Positions 1 to 12,641 of a DNA stretch of 64,000 nt are shown one piece after another. Both the position numbers and the translations under genes were made by a program. The notes beneath the pieces were generated by a model. It saw nothing but the letters and a program-made list of their open reading frames with translations, had not been told where the DNA came from and ran no database searches. Every line of letters begins with the position of its first letter. Position 1 is the stretch's first letter. The stretch comes from Coriaria nepalensis (taxonomy: Eukaryota > Streptophyta > Magnoliopsida > Cucurbitales > Coriariaceae): positions 6,232,001 through 6,296,000 of the forward strand of contig CP114484.1 in assembly GCA_027186245.1 (NCBI GenBank), written 5' to 3'.

Positions 1-2275
1 GGAGAGAAGATTGATATGATAATATGATCTATGATCTCTATTATTAATACAATATCGTTAGATATGGAAAGGCCTTGAGACAACTTTGTTTTCGTCCCCC
101 TAAGAAAAGTTTCAGACCATATCAATATCAATGTTGGCTTCTTAAGAGGATAGGAAAAAATGATATATTTTAAACTTGACCGAAGGCGGCAATTTTCGAG
201 TTAAGTTATGGATTCTGAAATGATGGGTTACACTCACAAATACATAATTAAGCTTTTAGCGGTTAATTATATCAAAGCTTAATTATGTCTTGACCAAATA
301 AAATGGTAACTTATGAGCAAAACAGAAAATATGAGATATTTTAAGTTTGACTTGTAGGTTTGGGAATGTTTCAAAATTAATTTGAAATTAATATTATCGA
401 CCATAAGGCGGTATATTAATTATTAAGTTAATTTATCGTGGTTTATTAATAAATAATTTTATGTATTTTAATAATTGCATTCATGCATCATATTTACTAT
501 TTCAAAATTTTGATATTTATTTCAATTATAATAAATGATGTATGTTTTATTTAATTTCAGCAATCATCATGTCTTTAATCAATAATCTCGTTACTGCTTT
601 ACTCAACGGGTATAAATTAATTGGTGATAAATTTATGAGATGAAAATCAAACTTAAATATAATATTAATTTGTAAAAATCATAAGTTTGTCTTGACCGAG
701 GAATGCTCTGAAGATTCCGCTGCTAATGATACATGTAATCTATGGGAAAAATAGGATAATTTGATCGAATAAAAAAAAAAACATCAATTTTTTAGATCAA
801 GAATGATCTAAACTTATTAAATATATATATAAAAACAAAATTTCGGATATGAATCAAATAAGTATAGAATGCGAACAAAAATAAAATAAAAAAGAATCAA
901 TTTTGTTGGGCCCGTGTCTAAGTTGAAACCCAAACCCGATGTGAGCCAATTTTTTTGGCAACTTGATTAAGGTTTTGACTAGCCCAAAATTAATAATAAT
1001 AAAACCTATCTTTTTATAACCCTTATTCGATTGATTCATTCTGATAAAAATTAATATCTCTCAATTTTCTCTCTTGAGCGACTGAGTTAGGATTTATTCT
1101 CTCTTTGGTTATCTCGATTTTGATCTTGCATATATGATCAAGCTTACTTCTATGGATGTTTCGTATGATCTGAGAAGTGTGATTCTTCTGATATAAGATC
1201 TATATCATCGTGATTTAGTAGTAAGGATTTTTGATCTGTTTTTGCTTTTATTTGGAATCTGTATTGTATACTATTGATCTTGAGATTGATTGTAAAAAAA
1301 GAACAATCATCATAGTGTATAGGGGTTTCAAATTGATTATTGGAGTTTTAAGTACAGTAGCCCTTTATGGTGAATTACTATACGTCTTATGTGTTCTTTA
1401 ATTTCTTACTTTTATAAATCTAAAATTAAACATGTTTAAAGAGAAAATGATTATTAAAATGGGTAAAATATTAGGTTAAAACATAACAAATCTGAATATT
1501 TGAAGTACCTTAATAAACTATTGATATATATTTTTTTTTGAGAAATCAAGAGCCAATTTGCAATAACAATTAAAGAATGATTTCGATTTTTTGAAGTATA
1601 AGAATAATGATAAATTTTTTAATGATATATATATATATATATAAATATGAGAATAAAAGTGAATGTAGAATGCAAGAAGAAAATCTAAGAGGAGGTAAGA
1701 ATTTAGAAATCATTTACTAAGAATGAGAAGTGTTTGCTTGAGGAGAATATACCTATTTATTTATAAAGAGGATATTAATATATGAGGAGGTGAATGGTGA
1801 GCTAGAGAATTTAAAAGGATTAGTCGTATAATAATTTAGATCTATAAAAGTTATATCTTGAAGGTTAAGATGATATTAATAAGATATTTAAATGCAAATC
1901 CCCCACCCTAAATGATTCTTGTAATGTTTGAGAAGTTATTTCTTTTTTATTTATTTATTTATTAGTTATTCCTTATTAGAAAAAATAAACATAATTTAAT
2001 TATTTAATAATTAATTATATTATTATTTTTTATTTTTTATAATAACTACTTTATTATATACTTAAAAATGTTATCGATCACATTATTACAGCATAAAAAT
2101 CTGTCAAATATATTCAAAGTGAATATGATTGGAGCATATGAAAAGTATAAATACCTTAAATGAGGTAGAGTTCAATAATGGAGAAAATACTTATCGCCAT
2201 TAAATTGTGTCTATTAGAGATAAAGAAAGAGCATTTTTTATATATATTAATATTATTCTAATTAAAAAATATATG
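1..2275. other. AT-rich gene-free region
   Basis: I find no convincing coding region. The stretch is AT-rich, with several short poly(A) and (AT)n runs, for example near 1627-1644. Around 1000-1300 a TATA-like segment is followed by pyrimidine-rich sequence and a GATC-rich stretch, which could be part of an old LTR, but I saw no second copy or target duplication. Short reading frames here show no family resemblance. Confidence 0.5.
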
Positions 2276-2639
2276 TTTTTTTTTAAAGCAGCTTATATAT
2301 TGAAAAAGAAAGGAATTACAACCTAATGAACGAAAATTCTCAACTTATCTTTGAGCAAACAAAGAGCAACATAATAAAGAACCTAATTCTTAACAGAAAA
2401 TAAAGTAGTAGATTTCATCTCCAAACGGGCTAGGGCATCGATTACAAAATTACATTCTCTAAACACATGAGCTGTTAACAATAATAGGAAATGAAAGAAG
2501 CCAGAATTGAATAGTATTCCAAAAGTGCGAGAGGTGCCAATTCGAACAAGATTTACGAATGACTTATATGAGGGCCATAAAATCAAATTCAACAATGAGG
2601 GGGAGATAGACAAATTATAGAGCAAGCTGAAGACTATAA

Positions 2640-5300
2640 AACAAAGCAAGAACTTCTGCTTGAAAGCTTAGTGCAAGACAAAACCCGACAAAAAGCAACT
2701 TTGACGTGCTCTTCATGGTTACGAATGAGACCACCACCACCCGCCTTACCATATTAATGCAAAAAAGACCCATCAACATTTAGTTCAAAATGATCCAAAG
2801 GCAAGACGACCCACAAATAAAGATGTAAATGACGCACAAGTTGCATAGAAACCTGATAGCCAAAATCACCGAAAATATTATTCTCCAAAGTAGTAGTTGC
2901 ATGCACGGAAGATCAGCACTACGTAAAATCTTGAATCCACCCAATAACCTTGTGAATAATCATCTAACTATGTATTTTTTCCCCTCAAAATGAGCGTTAT
3001 TACGAGAAATCCAAATCTCCCAACAAATGAGAAGGGGAATAAGAGCCACAAGGTGTTTAACATGTCCAGTAACAGGAGAGGTAGACCACCAAAGTATGAG
3101 CTTGTTAAGGAAGAGCTGTTGCAGATTATGAATACGACACACCCCAGAGAAAAAACTTCACACCTGAGAAGTTGAGATGCAAAACAAATTCTTCACTCCT
3201 ATCGTGACTGTAGAGGCAAGTGGAAGGAAAAACAGTCCCCATTTTTTTAATGTTGGCATCAAGGACAATGGCATTCTTACAAATTTTCCAACCAAAGAGT
3301 TTAATCTTCAAAGGTCCATTAACGTCCCAAAGGTAGGAGAATGAAGGAATCCTACCATAATGAGCGGCAATAGCAGACCATATAGACCTAATAGAAAACT
3401 CGCCATTCTTGTTTGGGGTCCAAACCCTCCTATTAGACTCTGAGTTAAGCGAAGGGATTGCTCCTTGACTTCGGGAAATTTGTGGGGCCGAGAGAGCAAA
3501 AAGCTGCCAGTAACTACTATTAACAGCATCGTAGATAGAGCTTGGAAGGAGGCTCAAAATCCGTGCAAAGGAGACTAACCCCGAAAAATCCATCCAAAAG
3601 TCAACAGATTTTCCATCCCTAATAGACCAAACCTCCAAATCTATAAATAAATGAACCACGGCAACCATATCCTTCCAGATTTTAGAGCCCATATTACGGC
3701 AAGACAACTGAGATGGAGGCAATCCATGAGCGCATCTCGCGTGCATAAACCGACACCAAAGCGTGTCACCTTAAAAGGCTTCAAATCCTTTTGAGAGTAA
3801 AAGCCTTGGAAATATCTAGCAGTCTGCGAAGATTTAGGCCCCCCCAGTTTAGTAGGTTTGCAAATTGCCTCCCAAGAGATCCAATGACGCTTCCTTTCCC
3901 CATCCTGAGAACCCTAGAAAAATCTCACCATAGAAGACTCGATAGAGGAAATGATCGATTTCGGTACAGGAACAGAGGCAAGACATGTTTAAGTAGAATA
4001 AGCTTACCCCCGCAGAGAGAAAATGGCTCCGCCACCCTCGAGTTTATAAGTGATTTTCTCCATCAAGTCATGAAAATGAGCAACCTTCACTCTACCATAA
4101 GAGATGGGAGCTCCAAGATAAATATAAGTTAAAAAAAACCTTTTGGAAACCAGAAAAAAGGGCGATTAAAGAACCGCACACAGGAAAGGAATTGGCGTGC
4201 ATATAGAAATTGCTCTTAGACAAGCTAATATGTTGGCCGGAAGCAGCTTTATAAATTCTAAATAGAAGCTAAGCTGCCATTAGTAAAAACAAGTGTGTCA
4301 TCAACAAACAATAAATGAGAAATAGGAGGATAACCTCTTTTTGTAGCATAGCGCCCAAGAGACCCAGCGAGGAAAGCTTTGCTGATGCTCCTGCTTAACC
4401 ATTCCTCTGCAATGATAAAGAGCACGGGAGAAATCAAATCCCCTTGTCGTAAACACCTACTGCCTTCAAACCACCTCTTATAGACTCCTTGAAAAACCAT
4501 AGAGAAGTTTACTCTTGTATTATAGTTGGAAATAACCTGACGTCACAGCTTAGAGAAACCAAAAGAGAGAAGAATATTATCAAGGAAAACCCACTCCAGA
4601 CGATCATAAGCCTTCAACATATCTAGCTTGAAAATGACATTCCCTCTAGTAATTTTTTTGCCCAAGTCACGCGTAAGCTCGTGAGCAAGACCAATCGCTT
4701 CTGAAATAGATCGACCCTACCCGAAACCATGCTGGGGATCAGAGATCAAAGCAGGCAGCAGACCCTTTAACCGATTAGCTAAGGCTTTAGAGAAAAATTT
4801 ATAACAAACGTTACACAAGCCATTGTCCTGGATGAAGTTTTCGAACTCCGCCATTGCCGGATAAGAAGGGAGAACACACCCCAGCTTCACTGAAGGATCG
4901 CATACAATATTAAAATCACCTCTGCAAATAATTGGGATGGTAGAGTTTGCCAACAACATAGAGAGATCATGCCAAAGCATCCTCCTCTCAATTTGAAAAC
5001 AACTAGCATATGATGTTCAGCCAAGAGATCATGCAAACGATAAACTGACGATGGACATTAATTACTTGAATGTCAAGATGGTCCTTCCATAAGAGCCAAA
5101 TTTTGCCACCTGCTTCTTGATTAAAACCCCCTTTTTGCATCTTCAACTTCCTACAAATGCTTCATATATTGGAATCGTCAATCCATGGTTCAATAAGACC
5201 CAGGATAGATGATTTTGCTTCAAAAGAAATATTTTTTAAGTGACCAAGGGTATTCGGATTACCGACACCCCTGCAATTCAAAAACATTATGGTGTCAGAC
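2640..5300 (-). pseudogene. LINE ORF2 (endonuclease, RT, RNase H), broken
   Basis: This is the ORF2 polyprotein remnant. The endonuclease begins with CRGVGNPNTLGHLKNI near 5275 and has a GDFNIV motif near 4915. The RT shows motif A as KLDMLKAYDRLEW near 4630-4590 and a catalytic box FVDDTLVF near 4300, where plants usually have FADD. The zf-RVT region ends with SYLWDVNGPLKIKLFGWK and is followed by LLICWEIWISRNNAHFEGK. An RNase H start, FELNVDGSF, lies near 2790 and is followed by a stop. Many stops and frame changes are visible, for example a stop right after PQHGFG near 4730. It is clearly nonfunctional. Confidence 0.8.
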
Positions 5301-5708
5301 ATTTAGAAACGCAACTCATTTCCTAGAGTGAATGTCGGAATTCTGAACATTCCTGTTCACAACCAATGAAGACTTCTTGCCTTTTCTTTGAGTCACTAAC
5401 TGAAAACCATCATGTGGAGTCATTGAAGAGTCAAAGTAGTAACCCTGAAAAGCATGTCCAATAACATCCCTTTTGCTGTCAGTGTGGGCATGCAACAAAG
5501 GAGATGTGTAGAGGGTACCCTCCGAAGTGTCTGCATTCGTAATAATAGCACATTCCGTCGCAGTCTCAAGGAAAACACATGGCTACTGCACATCTTGAGG
5601 ACCAATGGAAAGTGAGACTTGTTCCTAAGTAGCTGCAGTATTAAGGTCTATTTGTTGCTCACGTGGCTCCCCATTTAATCGAGACGACACATCTTTGCAG
5701 GTAAGGGT

Positions 5709-5909
5709 TGTGAATTTTAAAGGTAAAAGAAATTTTATTCATAATCTTAATTTACATCTTAAGTTCCTTTATATAGGAGAGAAAATCTAGTTTAACTACA
5801 CAATACATACCTAAACAGATTCTATTAGAATCCCTAGAAAATCGCAACTACCTAGCTACTAACCAGCAATTGTTTGCTAAAGCATAAGTCTATCTTACAA
5901 TATTCTACA
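5709..5909 (-). mobile_element. Solo LTR (copia/TRIM-like) nested in the LINE
   Basis: On the minus strand this 201-bp block begins TGTAGAATATTG, carries a TATATAAAGG promoter-like box, and ends AAATTCACA, so it has the TG...CA ends of an LTR. The flanking five bases are AGGGT (5704-5708) and AGGGC (5910-5914), a target duplication with one mismatch. No internal retrotransposon sequence adjoins it. It sits between ORF1 and ORF2 of the LINE and is therefore younger than that insertion. Confidence 0.7.
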
Positions 5910-6178
5910 AGGGCATTTTTTATCGCAACATCCTGCTTCTGAGGCTAAATAACATCCAAAGGCTTAGGATCCACTAGCTTTTCTATACCAGAGGAAACCT
6001 CCCTGAGCACGGCTTCTCTAGCAGCCCTTGCTAGCCTTTTTTTTTCGCATTCTTAGATAAAGGGTCAATGGATGTAGAAGGGTCTTTTGATGTGTCAGCA
6101 GTGACCCGATGAGGATTACTAGAGGACGTAACCACTGGGTTGTTTCTTAGAGGAGGAGCAGCAACCCTACTTTCGAGC

Positions 6179-6984
6179 TTCCTGCGGCACTGTGCCACCA
6201 AATGCCCTTGGATGTTATAGTGATTACAGAAAGAATGGAGTTTCTCATAGACTACCTCTTGAACAAAACCATCCTGCTTTCCTACCCAAACCGAAGAAGG
6301 TAAGGGCTTCCCAAGGTCAACTTCAACACAAAGGTTGAGTCAAAAGCAAGCACATTTCCAATCAGGCTTGCTATTGGCCGAAACATATATGAGAGATAAT
6401 AGTTAATTGGCAACTGGGGAAAGTTAATCCAAATTGGAGTAATGGATGCATCGTGTTTGGTGTTGTATGCCTTATTCCATCGTTGAATCTTGTAGTAAAA
6501 ATCTTTGATAGAAGCAACCTTGCGTGACAAAGTCATGAACGTTTCTTTTTCCAGTAAGAACCGAATTAGTAAAGAACGCGAGTTCAAAAGGCACATAACA
6601 AACTTTCCTTCCAAGCCCCAGTTAGTATTGATGAACAATTGGATCTCCTCGAGCGACGGATGACCCTTCATAAAACGTAAGACCACAACTTTATTGAAAA
6701 AAAGCTTCCGACTCGGCAACAGCAGAATTTGAGAATGAAATTCCCAGCGATCCATCTTTAACATACGTATGACATTCTATTTCAATAGACGGTATCTTGA
6801 TATGATCCATGATAGAAGCGGCATAGCTTCGAGCAAAACCTTTCGCTGTATAAGAAACCCTTCGGTTTAAAGATGAAAGACTAACCTCTTGAGGATCCAC
6901 CATGGCCATATCACACAAACCCCCACTCGGAAACCCCCGAATAGAAAGAGTTCTAGAATCGACCAGAACGAACACACCAAACAA
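6179..6984 (-). pseudogene. LINE ORF1 (gag-like, DUF4283 type), broken
   Basis: This is the nucleic-acid-binding ORF1 protein of the LINE, in two overlapping frames (6984-6691 and 6764-6282), so at least one frameshift separates them. The N-terminal part holds the block GFARSYAASI. The main block carries MKGHPSLEEIQLFINTNWGL and later ITPIWINFPQLPINYY, typical of the plant DUF4283 gag region. Near 6240-6180 is a zinc knuckle of the spacing C-x2-C-x4-H-x4-C, but its second cysteine reads as tyrosine (FCNHYNIQGHLVAQC). An ATG at 6903 is a possible original start. Confidence 0.75.
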
Positions 6985-7099
6985 AACGTGCCAAACAAAG
7001 TAATCCTAAGCTCAGATTTCACAGCTAAACAGGTTTCCACTGACCCTAGATTCATGAGCTCCAATGAGCAAGGACAGAGAAGACATACCTCCACACGAC

Positions 7100-7700
7100 T
7101 ATCCTCTGAAGAAGGCTAAGCGGAATGACGAAAAGAATATTTGGGTTTTAATGGCCGAAGAGGCTAGGGCGGATCTCCTCCTAGGAGCTACTGGCACCAT
7201 AGTGTGGAAAGAGGCGACGCCATTGTCTCCATTTCGGTTCTCGTTTAAGAAATAAATCAATCAGAACTGCATTCCGGAAGTGGTTCGCGGCGGCCGGCAT
7301 CTATCCATCTGACAAGCGACTGCAGAGAGATGGTGGAAAAGGCCACGAATGTGCAGCAGGCCGCCGATGATGAGAAGCCCACTAATGTGCAACGGCTGCC
7401 GAGGACAGAATATACCTGAGAGGCTGTAACTGGTAGCTGGCGCGGCTGCTTCGAGAGAGAGAAGGTCGCTCGCGCGGCTGCTTTCCGTCCTTTTTTTTTT
7501 TGGTACATTGAATGGGATTAAAATATATATAATTTTCTCACCCTTTTTATACCATCTAAAATTAACATTCAAACGCCGAAAAAGAATCCATTCTCTCTCC
7601 TTCCCCTTCCGCTTCGCCTACCTCCTCTCCACCCAAACATACTGTAATTGGGAGGATTCAAGGGAGAGGGAACAAAAGGCAATAATTTACAGTTTTAGCA
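7100..7700 (+). promoter_or_regulatory. Probable MED8 promoter and 5' UTR region
   Basis: Sequence between the LINE and the MED8 start codon. It includes a GC-rich block (7265-7490) that may be LINE 5' UTR, a T11 run near 7491-7501, and a CT-rich stretch at about 7590-7640, common in plant 5' leaders. No clear TATA box at a fitting distance could be fixed. If the LINE extends to about 7510, little original MED8 promoter remains between it and the gene. Confidence 0.4.
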
Positions 7701-10700
7701 ATGGCAGCAATGGAGGGAGCGAATCAAAATCAATCTCTGCACGGCCAGCAGCCGCAACCGCAGCAGCCACCGCCGTCACAGCAGCCACAAGTGGTTCCGG
7801 TGGAGAGGTTGAACGCGGCGGTGCAGCAACAGCTGAACTTAGAGGCTGTGAAGACCCGTGCGGTCAGTCTTTTCAAAGCCATCTCTCGCATCCTCGAAGA
7901 TTTCGATGCCTACGGTCGCACCAACACCACTCCTAAATGGTATTGATTAACCACTCCTCGATCTGTTTCTCTCATTTTTGACTTAGGGTTATCGAAATGC
8001 AATGAAACTTGTTTTATGGCTCGTTGAACAAATTCAGTTCCCCAAGTTTCTTAATCATTCCTTTTTGTTTGATTTAAGGAACTATAGTTCTCCCTCATAC
8101 TGAGAATCTACTGTCTTTTTAATTAAAATGGTTTCAGTTTTTCATTATTGTGAAATTTATCGATTCATTCGTCTTGCTGGTAATTTACTTTTTTTCTGAG
8201 TAACATCAAATTTATTGCATTGCCGGATAATTGGAAGAAAATGAGGTCTTCCACTAGAATGGTCAGAAGTGTGAAGCATTTGAAAATGGAGTTTCGGTAA
8301 TGCTGGACAAGATGTATCTTGTTTGATTATGAGTTACAATAGATCTTATGCCTTGAAAATCGTCTGGAAAAATGAAGTTTTGAAGGCCATTCAGGAGTTT
8401 TATGGACCAAAAAAAAAAAAGGAGTTTAAAGCAGTCGAAATGTAGCTTTGTCTTTGCTGTGGGATTTATTTACTCCATTAACTCTGAAGTCAAGGGAAAA
8501 CTGGGAAACGAATCTTCATTTTGAACCTTTTGTTTTGTTTTGTTTTTTTTTGTTTTTTCTTTCGCAAGCTAATAATTCATTTGGTTGCTTCTTATCCTGT
8601 TAACGTCTTTGTGTTTGCTAGGCAAGACATATTGGGGCAATATTCTATGGTTAATCTTGAGCTCTTCAACATTGTTGATGAAATCAAGAAGGTTTCAAAG
8701 GCCTTTGTGGTACATCCAAAAAACGTTAATGCAGAGAATGCAACAGGTATGCACCTGTGTCCTTACGTCTATTGCAGAAAATAATTGTTCTTAAAAAGTA
8801 AACATCTACATGGAAGGATAGTTATATGCTAAGTTTTAAAATGCGAAGTCAATTGCTTTACTCCCCTAACTTAACTAGGAATGCTGGTAACAAGGATAAG
8901 ATAGATTACAGGCTGAGTCTGCCACTTCCCTCAAAATCCATGTACAATCCACACACAAGGTGTTATTACGTATGCACTTATGCCTTTTGTACTTGATGTT
9001 CTCTGTGTGTTTTGAACTTTGATTAATGTGATTGTGCAGCAGTTTAACTAATTTTTGAGATATTAGATGACCTAGAGCCCAAATTGCAAAATTGTCTCAT
9101 GCTTGTTGATGATCGATACATATAGTATGTATATATACGCATATATATACATACTATATTCATAATTGCCTTAAATGAAAATCTGTCCTGTTCAGTTTTT
9201 AGTATATATAGGCATACAATGGTTATATTATTATTGATATATTTGAGTTCACCTAAATGCTTCTATGATACTTTATCTCTAGCTTAGCTGACTATTTTGT
9301 ATTATTACAGTACTGCCAGTTATGTTGTCCTCAAAACTATTGCCTGAGATGGAAATAGATGACAATTCCAAGAAAGAGCAGCTGCTTCATGGGATGCAAA
9401 ACATGCCCATACCCATGCAAATTGAGAAGTTAAAGGTAGGTAAATTTTTACTGCATTACCTATTGTTTCTTGTGTATATTCTTGCTCTTATACTTCTCTA
9501 TCTTATAGACTAGGATTGATATGATTGGAGCTGCCTGTGAAAGTGCTGAGAAAATAATAGCCGAGACTCGTAAGGCATACGGGTTTGGAACTCGTCAAGG
9601 GCCAACATTAGCTCCAACTTTGGACAAGGCTCAAGCTGCAAAAATACAAGAACAAGAAAATTTGCTTCGATCTGCAGTAAATTTTGGTGAAGGTAACAAA
9701 AATTACCAATTTTTTTTCAATAACTTGTTTTATTCTTGTAGGGGCATGTTTGGTTCGATTCTTTTGTGGGAATAGAATGATTTTTCATTTCATTTCACTG
9801 TTTGGTTCAAAAACTGATGAAGTGGGAATGAAAAAACCATTCCAACTAGAATGAAAAAACCATTCCTTCATTCACACCAAAACAAGTGTCTTTGGTGGGA
9901 ATCACCCTAGCCATTCAATTACACGGACTAGTTTACTTATTTTATTGTGGCACTAGAATAATTTTCAGAACTTTTTCAAACTCAAAATATTAAACTTTGA
10001 TTTATTCTTATTCTTCATTCCCATTCCCATTCCCATTCCCATTCCCATTCCCATTCCCATTCCCATTCCCATTGCCTCGGATAATCGAACCAAAAGTGCC
10101 CTTATCAGCTTTTTTGGTATGTTGGTTTGTAGTTCATGTCATGCCGTGTGAAATGAGCACTTCAACATGTTAGAGACATCTTGCTATTATACGTAATTAA
10201 CAAATGGCTGAATTAATTCTTTCATTAATCTCAAGGGTATTTCAATAGGATATACAAGCCTATTTAGGGAAAGTAAACTATACAATCCGTATGGAAGCTA
10301 ATACATTAATTCTTATATATTAATGCCTAGGTAAATAAGGAAACAGAATAAATAGGAAAGGGAATGCTAACTGAAGTCTACATCTTCAATTAGAGCTTTA
10401 GTGATAGAATTTATATATCAGGGAACGACCTTATGGATAAGTGAAAATCCTGCCCAAGACCTTGCTCGTGTTTTAATTGTGCATGACTTTATCTATACAG
10501 ACATCTAGAATCAGCTCCTTCACTTGGAGGATTCTAAGTAGAAAGGTAAACAAGGAAACATAATAAATAGGAAAGGGAATGCTAACTCAAGTCTACATTT
10601 TCAATTAGAGATTTAGTCATAGAATTTATATATCAGGGAACAACCTTATGGATAAGTGAAAATCCCACCCAAGACCTTACTCGTGTTTTAATTGTGCATG

Positions 10701-12609
10701 ACCTTATCAATACAGACATCTAGAATCAGGTCCTTCCCTGGAGGATTCTAAGTAGAAAGGTAAACAAGGAAACAGAATAAATAGGAAAGGGAATGCTAAC
10801 TCAAGTCTACATCTTCAATTAAAGCTTTAGTCATAGAATTTATATATCAGTGAACGACCTTATGGATAAGTGAAAATCCCGCCCAAGACCTTGTTCGTGT
10901 TTTAATTGTGCATGACTTTATCTATACAGACATCTAGAATCAGCTCCTTCCCTGTGAGGAGTTTAAGTGGAAAATTTCAATAAATGTTACCTGAATGTTT
11001 CACACTGCTCCTAACAGATGATCCCACTTTATTTCATTTGTGACCATGAAGAAGAGTTTCCAGGACATCTAAGCTTTCTTCATATCTGCATTTTATGATG
11101 GAGGCAACTTATTTTTCTCCATCCTGTTATTTATCTCCATAATGACAACTCTATGTAAAGAATACTGTCACATACTGTAGCCATATTCAAAATAACACTG
11201 CTGACAGTTTCTCTGACACAGAGGTGTGCATTTTATTGCTGCCTCTTGGTCTAACCTGATTAAATTAAATCGTCGTAGAGTATTGATATGTGTATGCAGG
11301 ATTAAGAATACCTGGAGACCAGAGGTCTACACTTCCGATGCATTTGGTAGATGTGCTGAATGCAGGTGATGGAGGGCAAAGTTTCGCAGACACATCGGGT
11401 AATGTTCAGTCACATATTCAGCATGAATAATCAGTAAATTTCATTGTTGATTCCTTTAATTATTAAATGCATTTTTATGAATTACAAAATGTTTCAGGTA
11501 CCTACCTAAAGAATATGGCCATAACATCACATAATATGAGTGGTCAAGGTACAATGTTACAGGTTAGATAATCTAATTCCTTACAAACTATTGCTTTTGA
11601 TATCATAAATGCTACAGTCAGTTTTTTTTAAAGATTTTTTTTATTATTATTTTTATTTATTTAGTTCTGATATTGACCCCTAAAACTGGTACAACTAGTC
11701 TGTAAAAAGAATCGTGTTGCATAGTAAAATTAGATGCAAATTTCTCAGATTGAGAGCTTACTTATAGTGAACATGGTCAAATTTTCCCTTTGTTGTTCTT
11801 TAATATTAGGTGTCTAGATTCCAACTACTAGTTCCCTACAACTCCTTTCAACATTTATTAGGTATTTTCCTCTCTAAATATGGTGTACAATTCTATTGCT
11901 TCCCTTTTTAAGAAGTCCCAGCTTTCGATTCAAGAAAAAGAAGGGTGTAATAGTTATTTACTTCCCTTTGTAGTCTCTCTCTCTCTCTACTCCCTTTCTC
12001 CAAGATTGTGGTAATTTTCTCATGTTTTCTAGCGAACCCCTTCCCTCTAGATCTCTCTATATGTCTTGTTTCCATATGTTCTTGTGCTAATAGTGGCATA
12101 GCTTATGGGCTGTTTGAAATGTGGAACACTATGATCCTGACCAGCTGCCCCCCCCCCCCCCCCCCCCCCCGCCGGTTGGCAATTGGCGTACCTCTTGTCT
12201 ACTTATTCTATTGCTGCAGGATGTCAACCTACAATGAGGTCTGAAAGAGCTTAGGTTCTATTTTTAGGTAGATTGAGTCGAATAAAATTTCATCCAAACT
12301 AAAGTCTTGCCTAAAAAAGATTAAAAGTTGTATTTTCACATTTTCCTAAACTTCTGATCTAAAATCAAAGAAAAGTTTTTCAAATCGTTGGTTACTTGTT
12401 CATACTTTACATAACTATATACTGCAACTTTTGGATTTCCAAAAAAACAGGCATCTGGATCTCAACTTATGGCAAGATCAGCTGCCTCTCCTTCTGGTGC
12501 TACAAGTGCTACTTCCTTTGATAATGCAACAACATCTCCACTACCATATGCTAACTCTCCAAGGTCCGGTACAAATATCATGAACACACTATCTCCTCAG
12601 CAACAAACC

Positions 12610-12641
<32 letters not shown>

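Larger units (their letters stand above)
2276..7100 (-). mobile_element. Degenerate L1-type LINE retrotransposon
   Basis: Read on the minus strand, this holds the parts of a plant L1 element in the right order. ORF1 with a DUF4283-like region lies at about 6980-6280, then a degraded zinc knuckle near 6240-6180. ORF2 follows with endonuclease (about 5300-4720), reverse transcriptase (about 4730-4260), a zf-RVT region (about 3740-3130) and an RNase H region (about 2860-2640). The left end is a run of T at 2276-2284, which is the poly(A) tail of the minus strand. Stops and frameshifts break both ORFs, so it cannot move by itself. The right (5') end is uncertain: the GC-rich stretch up to about 7500 may be its 5' UTR or part of the MED8 promoter. 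A solo LTR at 5709-5909 interrupts it. Confidence 0.85.

Noticed and set aside
2276..7520. LINE target duplication between about 2262 and 7520 (ATTAAAA-ATATAT)
   Set aside because: The match is AT-rich, imperfect and could be chance; the LINE 5' end is not fixed.
7508..7936. Long ORF overlapping MED8 exon 1
   Set aside because: It runs in another frame than MED8; its amino acids are low-complexity by-products of GC-rich coding sequence.
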